DNA of 64,000 bases, taken from the NCBI GenBank assembly GCA_045541915.1, contig JAZQJZ010000037.1:112274-176273 (forward strand), read 5' to 3'. Source of the DNA: RGIG5579 sp045541915 (GTDB lineage Bacteria; Bacillota; Clostridia; Oscillospirales; SIG627). A program made the translations under genes and the position numbers. Positions 1 to 7,533 of the stretch are shown in pieces. The notes below the pieces were generated by a model. It worked only from the letters and a program-made list of their open reading frames with translations, did not search any database and was not told the origin of the DNA. Position 1 is the stretch's first letter. The number at the start of each line of letters is the position of its first letter.

Positions 1-40
1 ATGGGATCAGATAAAGGAGAAACGAAAGATCTTTTTTCAC
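1..40 (-). CDS. N-terminus of an unidentified protein, cut by the left edge
   Basis: Only about 13 codons lie in the window. A GTG start overlaps the TGA of the upstream 68-codon gene (GTGA), and a good ribosome binding site (GAGGTG) lies 5 bases before it. The visible start reads (M)KKDLSFLLYLIP, a basic then hydrophobic stretch that would suit a signal peptide or membrane anchor. The tight coupling suggests it forms an operon with the small exported protein upstream. Too little is visible to identify it. Confidence 0.4.
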   Translation of the reverse strand, partial: MKKDLSFLLYLIP

Positions 41-243
41 ACAAACACCTCGTTTTCCCAGGCTCCGAATACCTCTATCGCTTCTTTTTCATCCAGGTCA
101 AAGACCTCTCGGGCACTTTCCCATTGAAACAGCTCCCGAAAAAAATCCAAAGAAAAATGGGGAAAAGAGGTGCTTTGTGCTGGCGCCAAAAAAAGAAGCA
201 AAAGCAGGATTAAAATAAAAAAACGGCGCAATTTCTGTCCCAT
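37..243 (-). CDS. Small exported or membrane-anchored protein of unknown function
   Basis: A 68-residue ORF with ATG at 243 preceded by AAAGGG at a 7-base spacing. Residues 1-22 form a classic signal sequence or anchor: basic MGQKLRR followed by a leucine-rich core and APA. The remainder is short and acidic, ending in an amphipathic stretch. No family is recognised. It is coupled to the truncated downstream gene through a GTGA overlap and reads away from the DUF4430-like lipoprotein gene. Small size is the main reason for caution; the ribosome binding site, signal-like start and translational coupling argue that it is real. Confidence 0.5.
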   Translation of the reverse strand: MGQKLRRFFILILLLLLFLAPAQSTSFPHFSLDFFRELFQWESAREVFDLDEKEAIEVFGAWENEVFV

Positions 244-295
244 CCGATTGCCCTTTCATTTTTCGAAAAATGTGGTAAGATTCACAAAAAATATA

Positions 296-324
296 TTGAC
301 ACAAGCCGATTTTTATTCTATAAT
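296..324 (+). promoter_or_regulatory. Sigma-A type promoter for the DUF4430-like lipoprotein
   Basis: TTGACA at 296-301 and TATAAT at 319-324 are both consensus, with a 17-base spacer. The ribosome binding site GAGGT at 362-366 follows about 40 bases later. Confidence 0.85.
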
Positions 325-374
325 TTTCCTCGATGGGGGGTTCTCCTCCAAAATTGAAAGTGAGGTATTTTATA

Positions 375-812
375 ATGAAAAAAGTAAGCGCACTTTTGCT
401 TGCAGTTCTGTTGATCCTTCCTATGGCTGTTGCTTGCAGCACCGGTCCCAAAGGCGATCCGGTTGAAGTTCCCAATGTTACGGTTGTTAGCTACAAGGGT
501 GTAGAGACCGAGGTTGCCACCGGCGAAGTTGCTACCGAAGAGAATTCCGTTACCACGTTTTACACCGGTTCTGTTACCGCTTACGTGGAAGAGGGGGCTC
601 TTCTTACCGTAAAGGACGTTTTGGACGGTTATGCTCGCGATCTGGATTCCACTGCACACTACGATGAAGACACCGGCTGCTACAACAGATTCCACGATAT
701 CTTGAACAGCGACGGTTGGTTCTGGAACGTTTACGTAAACGGCGCTGAGGCTCGTATGGATCAGGAAGTCAAAGCTGCTACCGATAAGATCGAGATCAGA
801 TACGAGAAGTAA
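375..812 (+). CDS. Lipoprotein with a DUF4430 (transcobalamin C-terminal-like) domain
   Basis: A 145-residue secreted lipoprotein. MKKVSALLLAVLLILP is followed by the lipobox MAVAC, so the Cys at about residue 21 should be lipidated and the protein held on the outer face of the membrane. The C-terminal half carries a DUF4430 pattern: a low-complexity linker, a helix with VKDVLDGYA, then GWFWNVYVNG and a terminal strand DKIEIRYEK. In known members this fold occurs in surface or substrate-binding proteins. ATG 375 is chosen over upstream in-frame codons because GAGGT sits 8 bases before it and the signal peptide starts there. It has its own strong promoter and terminator and so is probably monocistronic. 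The ligand is unknown. Confidence 0.8.
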   Translation: MKKVSALLLAVLLILPMAVACSTGPKGDPVEVPNVTVVSYKGVETEVATGEVATEENSVTTFYTGSVTAYVEEGALLTVKDVLDGYARDLDSTAHYDEDTGCYNRFHDILNSDGWFWNVYVNGAEARMDQEVKAATDKIEIRYEK

Positions 813-826
813 TGAAAACAAAAAAG

Positions 827-853
827 AAAAAACGGGAGTGGATCCCGTTTTTT
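827..853 (+). terminator. Rho-independent terminator
   Basis: Stem AAAAAACGGGA / TCCCGTTTTTT with a 5-base loop and a T-run, directly after the lipoprotein gene. Confidence 0.85.
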
Positions 854-869
854 CTTGTATAGGTATCAT

Positions 870-1817
870 ATGAAAATTTCCATGCAAAAACTAAAAGGCC
901 CCATTTTTCTTCTTTTGGCGGCGCTGGTCTGGGGCTCCAGCTTCGTCGCACAGGATCTGGCAAGTGACTCTGTGGGAGCGTTTACCTTCAATGGCTTCCG
1001 TATGACCCTGGGCGGACTATCGTTGCTTCCGGTGATTTTGATCAAAAACCGTGGAAAGCTGTTTCGCAGCGTAAATACCAAAAAGGATAAAAAATGGCTG
1101 TTCACCGGCGGTATCGTTTGCGGCTTTATCGTTTTTTTCGCCGCGTTCTTTCAGCAGCAAGGAATTCAGGAAGGAACCAGCGCCGGGAAAAGCGGATTTA
1201 TTACGGCAATGTATGTGGTTATGGTTCCTCTTGTGGGGCTGTTTTTAAAAAAGAAGGTTCGGCCCTCTGTTTGGGGATGTGTTTTCCTTGCGGCCGTGGG
1301 GCTTTATCTTCTCTGTCTTGCAGATTTTTCTGACGGTGTTTCCGGCATTGTGGAAAATCTCACCATGAGCCGCGGAGATCTTTTGACGCTTTGCTGTGCA
1401 GTTTGCTACACCTTTCATATTCTGGCCATTGACCATTTTGCACCCCATACCGATGGAGTCTTTTTGTCCAGCGTCCAGTTTTTGTTCGCCGGTGCACTGG
1501 GCCTTGTTGTTACTCTGATTTGGGAAAAGCCTTCATGGGAGAACATTTTCTGCGCAATGGGCGCCATTTTGTATGCGGCTCTGTTTTCCTGCGGAATCGG
1601 TTATACCTTTCAGATTCTGGGACAAACCTCAACTCCTCCGGCGCTGGCATCTTTGATTATGTGCCTGGAATCGGTATTTGCCGTGCTTTCCGACTTGATA
1701 TTCTTGAATACGCCCATGACATCGGAAGAGATTTGCGGTTGTATTCTTATGTTTGTGGCCATTTCCTTTGCTAATATTGTGGACTTTTTTCCAAAGAAGA
1801 AACCATCACAACAATAA
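870..1817 (+). CDS. EamA/DMT-family permease
   Basis: A 315-residue polytopic inner-membrane protein of the drug/metabolite transporter superfamily. Two EamA repeats of about five helices each are visible. Repeat one opens with LLLAALVWGSSFVAQ, the hallmark of the family, and repeat two includes the conserved stretch TPPALASLIMCLESVFAVL near residue 260. The C-terminus is basic (FPKKKPS), as expected for a cytosolic tail. ATG 870 is preferred to the in-frame TTG at 855 because AGGT lies 5 bases upstream and the upstream codons fall inside the previous terminator. The gene is convergent with the Lrp-family gene and shares its terminator. Lrp regulators often control amino acid exporters of this kind, so amino acid or metabolite efflux is a plausible but unproven role. 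Confidence 0.85.
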   Translation: MKISMQKLKGPIFLLLAALVWGSSFVAQDLASDSVGAFTFNGFRMTLGGLSLLPVILIKNRGKLFRSVNTKKDKKWLFTGGIVCGFIVFFAAFFQQQGIQEGTSAGKSGFITAMYVVMVPLVGLFLKKKVRPSVWGCVFLAAVGLYLLCLADFSDGVSGIVENLTMSRGDLLTLCCAVCYTFHILAIDHFAPHTDGVFLSSVQFLFAGALGLVVTLIWEKPSWENIFCAMGAILYAALFSCGIGYTFQILGQTSTPPALASLIMCLESVFAVLSDLIFLNTPMTSEEICGCILMFVAISFANIVDFFPKKKPSQQ

Positions 1818-1846
1818 AAAAACTGCGGTTTTTACCGCAGTTTTTT
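1818..1846. terminator. Bidirectional terminator between DMT permease and Lrp-family gene
   Basis: Stem AAAACTGCGG / CCGCAGTTTT with A- and T-runs on both sides, between two convergent genes. Confidence 0.85.
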
Positions 1847-1859
1847 GTTTAGCAAAAGG

Positions 1860-2300
1860 CTATTCGGCTGCAATGTCCACATCTCTTGGTTCCACGGGAG
1901 TGGAAAATACAATTTGTGTGATGGTTCTTCCAAATTGCTGAAGAGACCCCAAAAACACCTCCAGCTCCGCAGTGGTACGGAAGGCAACCTTTACCAGCTG
2001 GGAGTACTGTCCGGTTACACAAGAGCATTCCAAAACATTGGGACAATTTCTTACAAAGGGATAAAAATCCGATTTTTGATCGGGTGTTACCTCCACACTA
2101 ATGAAGGCGGTCACATCAAATCCCAATTTGGAACGGTCAATGGTCATATGATATCCCTTGATCAGCCCCTCCTGGGTGAGTCGATCAATTCGCGCGGAAA
2201 CGGCGGGAGAAGAGAGGAATACCTCCTTTGCAATCTCCTTGACTGAAATTCGCGCATTTTTTTGTAGCATTTGAATGATTCTCTCGTCAACTTTATCCAT
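1860..2300 (-). CDS. Lrp/AsnC-family transcriptional regulator
   Basis: 146 residues, the usual length for the family. Residues 1-60 form the AsnC-type helix-turn-helix: MDKVDERIIQMLQKNARIS, then VKEIAKEVFLSSPAVSARIDRL and GLIKGY. The rest is the Lrp ligand-binding/oligomerisation (RAM) domain, including VLECSCVTGQYSQLVKV, in which the CxxVTGxYD-like motif is only partly kept. It likely senses an amino acid and regulates its transport or metabolism. AAGGAG precedes ATG 2300 by 5 bases. It has its own promoter and is convergent with the DMT permease, a possible target. Confidence 0.88.
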   Translation of the reverse strand: MDKVDERIIQMLQKNARISVKEIAKEVFLSSPAVSARIDRLTQEGLIKGYHMTIDRSKLGFDVTAFISVEVTPDQKSDFYPFVRNCPNVLECSCVTGQYSQLVKVAFRTTAELEVFLGSLQQFGRTITQIVFSTPVEPRDVDIAAE

Positions 2301-2351
2301 TTTTACTCCTTACAACCAAACGATTCCTAATTTTCTCAAAATTTCCCCACG

Positions 2352-2380
2352 ATTATAGCACACAAAATTAACAAAATCAA
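2352..2380 (-). promoter_or_regulatory. Promoter of the Lrp-family gene
   Basis: On the minus strand, TTGATT at 2380-2375 and TATAAT at 2357-2352 with a 17-base spacer. Confidence 0.75.
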
Positions 2381-2461
2381 GTTTTTGTTCCATATAACTT
2401 TATTATGTTTGCATATCGATTTTTTATATAAGAAAGAAAAAACGAAGCGCCGAACGCTTCG

Positions 2462-3109
2462 TTATCTGGAAAAGAAACGGGAAAAGCGATCCCAAGGAAG
2501 AGATTCTTCCGGAAGGCAGGAAAAGGTGAGCTTTTCACCTGTTTCCGGGTGAGAAAATGAGATTCGATGGGAAAACAACGCCAGTTGACCTTTTTCTCCT
2601 CCATATTTGCGATCGCCCAAAAGGGGCATTTTTCGGCTGGCGAACTGCACCCGGATCTGGTGGGTTCGACCGGTGATCGGTTGAACGGATACCAAGCATC
2701 CCTCCGGGGAACAGGCGAGGGTACGGTAATGCAAAATGGCTTTTTTTACGCCCCTTCTTTCCCGTTTCACCGGAAAGACCTTTCCCCTCTGACGGTCGAA
2801 AAACAAAAGGTCCTCTAAAATTCCCTCCGGAATTTCGGGCGCGTGGCATAAAACGGCAAAGTACTCCTTTTCCATATGACCGGATGCAATGTACTCCGAA
2901 AGGGTGGCTGCGGCTTTTTTGGTTCTGGCAAATACCATCACTCCGGAAGTTTCCCGGTCCAGGCGGTGAACCGGGAAGATCTGACCTCCCAGCTCCTTTT
3001 GCAACAGATCCGGCATATTGGGATTGTTTTTGTCGTCGCCCTGGGAAAGAATTCCAGCCGGCTTTTCTGCCACGGCAATGTGCTGATCAAAATACAGTAT
3101 GTTCATCAT
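2462..3109 (-). CDS. RluA-family 23S rRNA/tRNA pseudouridine synthase
   Basis: About 215 residues. The catalytic motif HRLDRETSGVMVFART contains the nucleophilic Asp of the RluA family, and further family elements are VSVQPITGRTHQIRVQFA and DRKYGG. There is no S4 domain, so this is the short RluA-like form; the RNA site cannot be predicted. The start overlaps the stop of the NERD gene (ATGA at 3109); an in-frame ATG directly follows at 3106. Upstream in-frame codons lie inside the NERD gene. It is the last gene of a three-gene operon with murC and the NERD gene. Confidence 0.88.
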   Translation of the reverse strand: MMNILYFDQHIAVAEKPAGILSQGDDKNNPNMPDLLQKELGGQIFPVHRLDRETSGVMVFARTKKAAATLSEYIASGHMEKEYFAVLCHAPEIPEGILEDLLFFDRQRGKVFPVKRERRGVKKAILHYRTLACSPEGCLVSVQPITGRTHQIRVQFASRKMPLLGDRKYGGEKGQLALFSHRISFSHPETGEKLTFSCLPEESLPWDRFSRFFSR

Positions 3110-3816
3110 TCGTAACCATTTCGATCCAAATGTCTTAAGGATCTTTCGTGATGCTTTTTTCTTCTCCGGCTGCGAACGCAATTTCGCCGGATGCATTTTT
3201 CCAATGATAAAATATTGGCTCTTGATAGGTAGGATGTTCCCGGTTTTGCAGTCATCACACCGCGCGCTTTTCGCGTTTTTCCGCCGCTTTTGATGTAAGG
3301 CCCCATCTCCTCCAAGCGCAGAATTCCATCTTCCAGCCTGGAAAAAAGCACCTTTTTTGAGGTAAAGACCACGATTCCCTTGACCGGGGTTTTTCGAAAC
3401 AACCGGGATTTCTTCAGCACTCGTAAAAGAGCCTGCCGATGGACCTCGTTTTGCAGAAGGGGAGAGTGAAAGCGAATGACCTTTTCACCGTAGATCTGCA
3501 CCCATTCTTTTTTGCCAATGTTGATCTTGCCGTTGTGGCTTTTGGTTTCAATGACAAAAATTCCCCATTTGCAAAGGAGAATGTGGTCGATCTGAGTCAC
3601 AGAGCGTTCGGTTTTTAAAAACACATTGTTCAGAAGCACCGCACCCGGAAATTGCTCCTTGATGTAATCGGAAACCTCTTTTTCTGCCCGGTCTCCGAAA
3701 TGACGCACCTTGCTTCTTTTCCATTCCTTCCGAATATGAAAAGCCAAAAGGATCAAAAGCGCTATGGCATCCACAGACAGAAAGATCAAGAGAATGAGTG
3801 TGGCCGAAGGGGTCAC
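3106..3816 (-). CDS. Membrane-anchored NERD (nuclease-related) domain protein
   Basis: 236 residues. One N-terminal membrane helix (about residues 5-27) is followed by a basic linker and a NERD domain from about residue 40 to 150. Visible NERD elements are GDRAEKEVSDYI, the QIDHILL core (in SVTQIDHILL) and FVIETKSHNGKI, matching the family's D...E-x-K nuclease-like residues. The C-terminus is strongly basic, consistent with nucleic acid contact. The family is predicted, not shown, to process DNA or RNA. The start is a GTG overlapping the murC stop (GTGA), with GGAG 8 bases before it. It sits between murC and an RNA-modification gene in one operon. Confidence 0.8.
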   Translation of the reverse strand: MTPSATLILLIFLSVDAIALLILLAFHIRKEWKRSKVRHFGDRAEKEVSDYIKEQFPGAVLLNNVFLKTERSVTQIDHILLCKWGIFVIETKSHNGKINIGKKEWVQIYGEKVIRFHSPLLQNEVHRQALLRVLKKSRLFRKTPVKGIVVFTSKKVLFSRLEDGILRLEEMGPYIKSGGKTRKARGVMTAKPGTSYLSRANILSLEKCIRRNCVRSRRRKKHHERSLRHLDRNGYE

Positions 3817-5195
3817 TTGGCGATCTCCGTCAAAACCAGATCGGTCAGATTGATGATGTCGCCTGCGCCCATAATGATCAAAAGCCCTTTTTCACCGCTT
3901 TCCTTCAGGTGCTGGGAAATGCTCTCAAAGGAACCTAAATATTCACCGTTTTGGCTCTCTTTGGCTAAATTTTCGGCAGTAATTCCCTCCAAAGGCTTTT
4001 CCCTTGCAGGATAAATATCCGCAAAGATTACCCGATCTGCCATGGCAAGAGAGGAAAGAAAATCATCCCAGTATGCTCGGGTTCTGGTGAAGGTGTGAGA
4101 TTGAAAGACCACCGTGATCTTTTCATATCCCAATTTTTTTGCGGAAGAGAGGGTGGCGCGTATCTCGTCCGGGTGATGGGCGTAATCGTCAAACACTCTC
4201 ATTTTTCCGCATTTTCCGCGGTATTCAAATCTCCGCTCCACTCCGCGGAAGGCCTCCAGGCCTTTTTTTACATATTCGGGAGAAACTCCGGAAAGATAGG
4301 CAGCCGAGGCAGCGGCCAGAGCGTTTTGTACATTGTGAACACCGGGAACGGAAAGGGTGCAAGAGGTGTAAAGACCTTCTTTTGTGAAGATATCAAAGGA
4401 GTAAAAGCCACTTTCCTCCCGAAGATGATCACACCAAAGATCCTTTTTCTCGTTTTGGGAAAAGAAAAAGACGGGGCTTTCCGTGCGGGAGGCGATCACC
4501 CTTGCTCCCTCATTGTCAAAATTGCAAATGGCAAAGCCTTCCTTTGCCAGATCTGCAAAGGAAACAAAGGAGCGGTACACATCTTCCAGTGTGGGGAAGA
4601 AATCTGCGTGGTCATGCTCCACATTTAAAATCAAAGCAAGGTGTGGGAAGAAATCCAAAAAGGAATTCTGGTATTCGCAAGCCTCGAAAATAAAATCATC
4701 CCCCTGTCCCAAACGGTAGGTGGAGCCGATGGCTGGAAGTCTTGCTCCCACCATCACCGTGGGATCCCGTTCTTCTTCGGCCAGGAAAATAGAGGCGAGC
4801 ATTCCGGTGGTGGTGCTCTTTCCGTGAGTGCCGGAAACACCAATGGGATTTTTGCTTTGCCTCATCATCTGTCCCAGAAAATGGGCGCGGGTCATTTCCG
4901 GAATCCCCAGGCTTCTGGGGTAAGAAAGAACAATGTCATCGTCGTGAATGGCTCCGGTATAAACAATCAAGTCCACGTTATCATAGAAGCGTTCGGAAAA
5001 ATAATTGTAAACGGCAATTCCGGTTTCTTCCAGCTCGCGGGTGGTTCTGGTTAAGGTGGCGTCATACCCGGCTACCTCGCATCCCATCCTTTTTGCCCAA
5101 AAAGCCAGGGAGGACATACTTACACCGCCGATCCCCAAAAAGAAGATTTTTGTGGATTTTCCCGGTTTTTTTAAAAAAAAGCGATCATTCATCAT
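3813..5195 (-). CDS. murC: UDP-N-acetylmuramate--L-alanine ligase
   Basis: 460 residues, standard length. MurC joins L-alanine to UDP-MurNAc with ATP, the first amino acid step of peptidoglycan stem-peptide synthesis in the cytoplasm. The N-terminal Rossmann motif FFLGIGGVSMSSLA, the ATP loop GVSGTHGKSTTTGM (near residue 112), the metal-site stretch LNVEHDHADFF and the C-terminal domain motif FDDYAHHPDEI are all present. The variant EACEYQNSFLDF replaces the EADESD seen in proteobacteria; I have seen this form in Clostridia. ATG 5195 is chosen because AGGTG lies 6 bases upstream; an in-frame GTG at 5204 lies within that site. It is first gene of an operon with the NERD and RluA-like genes and is divergent from spoVG. 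Confidence 0.95.
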   Translation of the reverse strand: MMNDRFFLKKPGKSTKIFFLGIGGVSMSSLAFWAKRMGCEVAGYDATLTRTTRELEETGIAVYNYFSERFYDNVDLIVYTGAIHDDDIVLSYPRSLGIPEMTRAHFLGQMMRQSKNPIGVSGTHGKSTTTGMLASIFLAEEERDPTVMVGARLPAIGSTYRLGQGDDFIFEACEYQNSFLDFFPHLALILNVEHDHADFFPTLEDVYRSFVSFADLAKEGFAICNFDNEGARVIASRTESPVFFFSQNEKKDLWCDHLREESGFYSFDIFTKEGLYTSCTLSVPGVHNVQNALAAASAAYLSGVSPEYVKKGLEAFRGVERRFEYRGKCGKMRVFDDYAHHPDEIRATLSSAKKLGYEKITVVFQSHTFTRTRAYWDDFLSSLAMADRVIFADIYPAREKPLEGITAENLAKESQNGEYLGSFESISQHLKESGEKGLLIIMGAGDIINLTDLVLTEIAK

Positions 5196-5295
5196 TAAAT
5201 TCACCTAAATTTCACATTCGTATTTTAAAATGGCACCAGAAAGAGGAAACTATATTTCCCAAGACTTCAAAAGACCTAATACAAGGAGAAGAATT

Positions 5296-5583
5296 ATGAA
5301 TATTACCGATGTTAAAATCAGAAAGACTTTTACGGAAGGACCGATGCTTGCCGTTGCCAGCATCACCTTTGATCACGTTTTTGTAGTGCATGATGTGAAG
5401 GTGATCTTTGCCAATGACCGTCACTTTATTGTGATGCCCAGCAGAAAGAACGCTGACGGCACCTACCGCGATATCGCCCATCCCATTACTGCCCAGTTCC
5501 GCGCCGAAGTGGAAGAGGCGGTTTTGGCTGCATTCCGCCAGGCCCAAGCGGAATCGGAAGCGGCCGTTTCTTCGGAAGCATAA
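5296..5583 (+). CDS. spoVG: Septation/sporulation regulator SpoVG
   Basis: 95 residues matching SpoVG throughout: MNITDVKIRKTF, MLAVASITFD, FVVHDVKVI, FIVMPSRK, and YRDIAHPI. SpoVG is a small nucleic-acid-binding protein that affects asymmetric septation at sporulation and other gene expression in Firmicutes. AAGGAG lies 7 bases before ATG 5296, so longer in-frame extensions are rejected. It has its own terminator and is divergent from murC, with about 100 bases between them. Confidence 0.95.
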   Translation: MNITDVKIRKTFTEGPMLAVASITFDHVFVVHDVKVIFANDRHFIVMPSRKNADGTYRDIAHPITAQFRAEVEEAVLAAFRQAQAESEAAVSSEA

Positions 5584-5621
5584 GAACCTTTCCTATTATA
5601 TCTTCAAAATTCCAATTTTGC

Positions 5622-5656
5622 AACACTTCCCGTTTTTTTCCAAGGGAAGTGTTTTT
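5622..5656 (+). terminator. Terminator after spoVG
   Basis: Stem AACACTTCCC / GGGAAGTGTT followed by T6. Confidence 0.85.
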
Positions 5657-5670
5657 TCTTCCGTGAGGAA

Positions 5671-5699
5671 TTGACGGGGCAAGCTTTTTTCCGTATAAT
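5671..5699 (+). promoter_or_regulatory. Promoter of the 330-residue membrane protein gene
   Basis: TTGACG at 5671-5676 and TATAAT at 5694-5699, with a 17-base spacer. Confidence 0.8.
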
Positions 5700-5731
5700 A
5701 GAACCATCAAAAAAAGGAAAGGGCGGCAGAA

Positions 5732-6724
5732 ATGGATCGCGCAAAAAAATTCTTGGAGCAGCATCTTCCCCAAAAAAAGAATACCCTCCTGGTAGTGGCA
5801 ACGCTTCTTATTACCTTTGGGGTTTATTTTTCCTTTCCCTATCGGGGGATCGCGGCTACATTCCCGTTGATGTTCCTGTTTTCGTTCCTGGGAGCAAAGG
5901 TCTATCCCAATTTTTTGTTTTGCTCTTTTGCCTCGTTTGGCATCGGCATCTTTTACGGAATGATGGCAGCCCTTCCGGATCCCTTTACCTTTGGCTTTGT
6001 AACCTTGATCGTTTCTTTTTGCGGCGCCTTTTGCGGAAAGAATCTGATTTCTTCCCTTGGAAAAAAACAATGGGGCAAGACTTTTTTGTGTCTGTTTTTC
6101 ACCGTTTTAGGAATTGCAACGCCCTTGTTTTCCGCCGGATTGCCCACCCAATTTGTGGCGGAACGGCAAAGAGCCGCAGAGTATCTGGAAAAGACCTATC
6201 CCGATCAGACCTTTGACCGTATGACTTTTTTCTATGATCTTCGGGAAAAAGGGTATCGGGCCAACGTGGAATACCGGAACGGAGAAGGCGTTTTGGAATC
6301 AGAACTGTTTTTCGGCCGGGATGAGATCCGTGACGGTTACTTTACTGACTATGCCACCGCGCTTCTCATCAAGAGAAAATCCGAGTTGGTTCGAGTATTT
6401 CAGAAAAACGAAATGAATGTGATCACTCAGGAAGTAGAGATTTTGCCCACAAAGGACGGGGTGGTTCCCGGTGCTTACGGACAAATTCCGGAAGAAATGA
6501 TCGCTTTGACTCATTTTTCCGTTACCTTCCGTGAAGAAAAGCCGGAGCGAACAGAATTTGCTCAGGCCTGCAAAGAGGTTGTTGCGGCACTGAAGGAGGA
6601 AAAGGTTACCTTCGGAGCTCTTACCTTTTACGGGTTGGATGCCGGTAACACAGTCCACCGCTGTCAGGTTACCTGGGATACCGACCCAGAAAGCATCCTT
6701 TCGCTGGTAACCAAAAATTCATAA
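5732..6724 (+). CDS. Membrane protein of unknown function with a C-terminal soluble domain
   Basis: 330 residues. The N-terminal part has roughly five hydrophobic segments between residues 18 and 140, including LLVVATLLITFGVYF and FGFVTLIVSFCGAF. The remaining 190 residues are soluble and mixed alpha/beta, with charged stretches such as FFYDLREKGYRANVEYR. I do not recognise the family. The gene has its own promoter and terminator. GGAAAGGGCGG precedes the ATG. It lies between spoVG and a SpoIIM-like gene, so a sporulation or envelope role is possible, but only on position. Confidence 0.75.
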   Translation: MDRAKKFLEQHLPQKKNTLLVVATLLITFGVYFSFPYRGIAATFPLMFLFSFLGAKVYPNFLFCSFASFGIGIFYGMMAALPDPFTFGFVTLIVSFCGAFCGKNLISSLGKKQWGKTFLCLFFTVLGIATPLFSAGLPTQFVAERQRAAEYLEKTYPDQTFDRMTFFYDLREKGYRANVEYRNGEGVLESELFFGRDEIRDGYFTDYATALLIKRKSELVRVFQKNEMNVITQEVEILPTKDGVVPGAYGQIPEEMIALTHFSVTFREEKPERTEFAQACKEVVAALKEEKVTFGALTFYGLDAGNTVHRCQVTWDTDPESILSLVTKNS

Positions 6725-6730
6725 AGAAAA

Positions 6731-6755
6731 GACCGCTTTGGCGGTCTTTTTTTTT
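6731..6755 (+). terminator. Terminator
   Basis: Stem GACCGC / GCGGTC followed by T9. Confidence 0.9.
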
Positions 6756-6796
6756 GCCCGGAACCGTATAATGGAAAAAAACAAGGAGCAAAAAGG

Positions 6797-7426
6797 GTGT
6801 TTCCAAAGCATTTTTATCGCGCCAAATACCGAAAAAAATTTCATCGCTATTACCGATTCTTTTTTCTCTCCGGCGCTGTTTTTCTTCTGTTTCTTATTCT
6901 GGAGTTGTTTTGTTACGGCTCCGGCGGATATCAGATGACGGGAGGAGAAATAGCTTTTGAACGGTTGTTTTCCAATTTGTTTTTCGGAGAGGGGATCTGG
7001 TTTCTTGCCACCTATCTTTTAGGGATCACGGTTTATGCGCCGGCATTTCAACTGATGTCCGCAGCCCTCCGCGGTGCTCTGTCCGGCTTTTTGCTTTCTT
7101 CTCTTATAGGAGAGCTTCGGGAGGGGAGTGGTTTTGTTCTGTTTTTTCTGGTTCTGGTATACTGCCTTGTTTCCACACAGCTGTTCTGTTGCTATGCCAG
7201 CTTTTGCACCACGGTATCCTTGCGGCTTTTCACCGACGCCACGTTAAAGCGATACCCTGCAGTTGAGAGCCGAATGTTCGGAGGCACTCTGTTTCATTCC
7301 CAGCCCTTTTGCAATACCGTCAATCTCCGTTTCCTTTTTTCCTATTCTATGATGCTTTTTCTCTCTCTTTTGCTATCGTCCCTTTTGATTGCAAGCTATT
7401 CCTTTTTTTGTAGCTTGATTGGATAA
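6797..7426 (+). CDS. SpoIIM-like membrane protein
   Basis: 209 residues, close to the 214 of Bacillus subtilis SpoIIM, with a basic N-terminus followed by about five membrane segments. The central stretch ATYLLGITVYAPAFQ ... ALRGALSGFLLSSLI resembles the matching region of SpoIIM, which anchors the SpoIID/SpoIIP peptidoglycan machine during engulfment. The position also fits: spoIIM lies close to xerD in B. subtilis, and here a xerD-like gene follows. GTG 6797 is chosen because AAGGAG lies 8 bases before it. Similarity is weak by eye, so the alternative is an unrelated DUF95-type membrane protein. It has a TATAAT at 6767-6772 and its own terminator. Confidence 0.5.
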   Translation: MFPKHFYRAKYRKKFHRYYRFFFLSGAVFLLFLILELFCYGSGGYQMTGGEIAFERLFSNLFFGEGIWFLATYLLGITVYAPAFQLMSAALRGALSGFLLSSLIGELREGSGFVLFFLVLVYCLVSTQLFCCYASFCTTVSLRLFTDATLKRYPAVESRMFGGTLFHSQPFCNTVNLRFLFSYSMMLFLSLLLSSLLIASYSFFCSLIG

Positions 7427-7447
7427 AAAGCCCTTTGGGGCTTTTTT
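7427..7447 (+). terminator. Terminator
   Basis: Stem AAGCCC / GGGCTT with flanking A- and T-runs. Confidence 0.8.
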
Positions 7448-7474
7448 CTTTTTTGTAAACATTGGGGAAAAAAC

Positions 7475-7503
7475 TTGCCAAGAGAAGCGTTTTATTGTAA
7501 AAT
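7475..7503 (+). promoter_or_regulatory. Promoter of the XerD-like gene
   Basis: TTGCCA at 7475-7480 and TAAAAT at 7498-7503, with a 17-base spacer; GGGAGG follows at 7521. Confidence 0.7.
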
Positions 7504-7533
7504 GAAAAGGAGAAAAAGAGGGGAGGGATCCGA

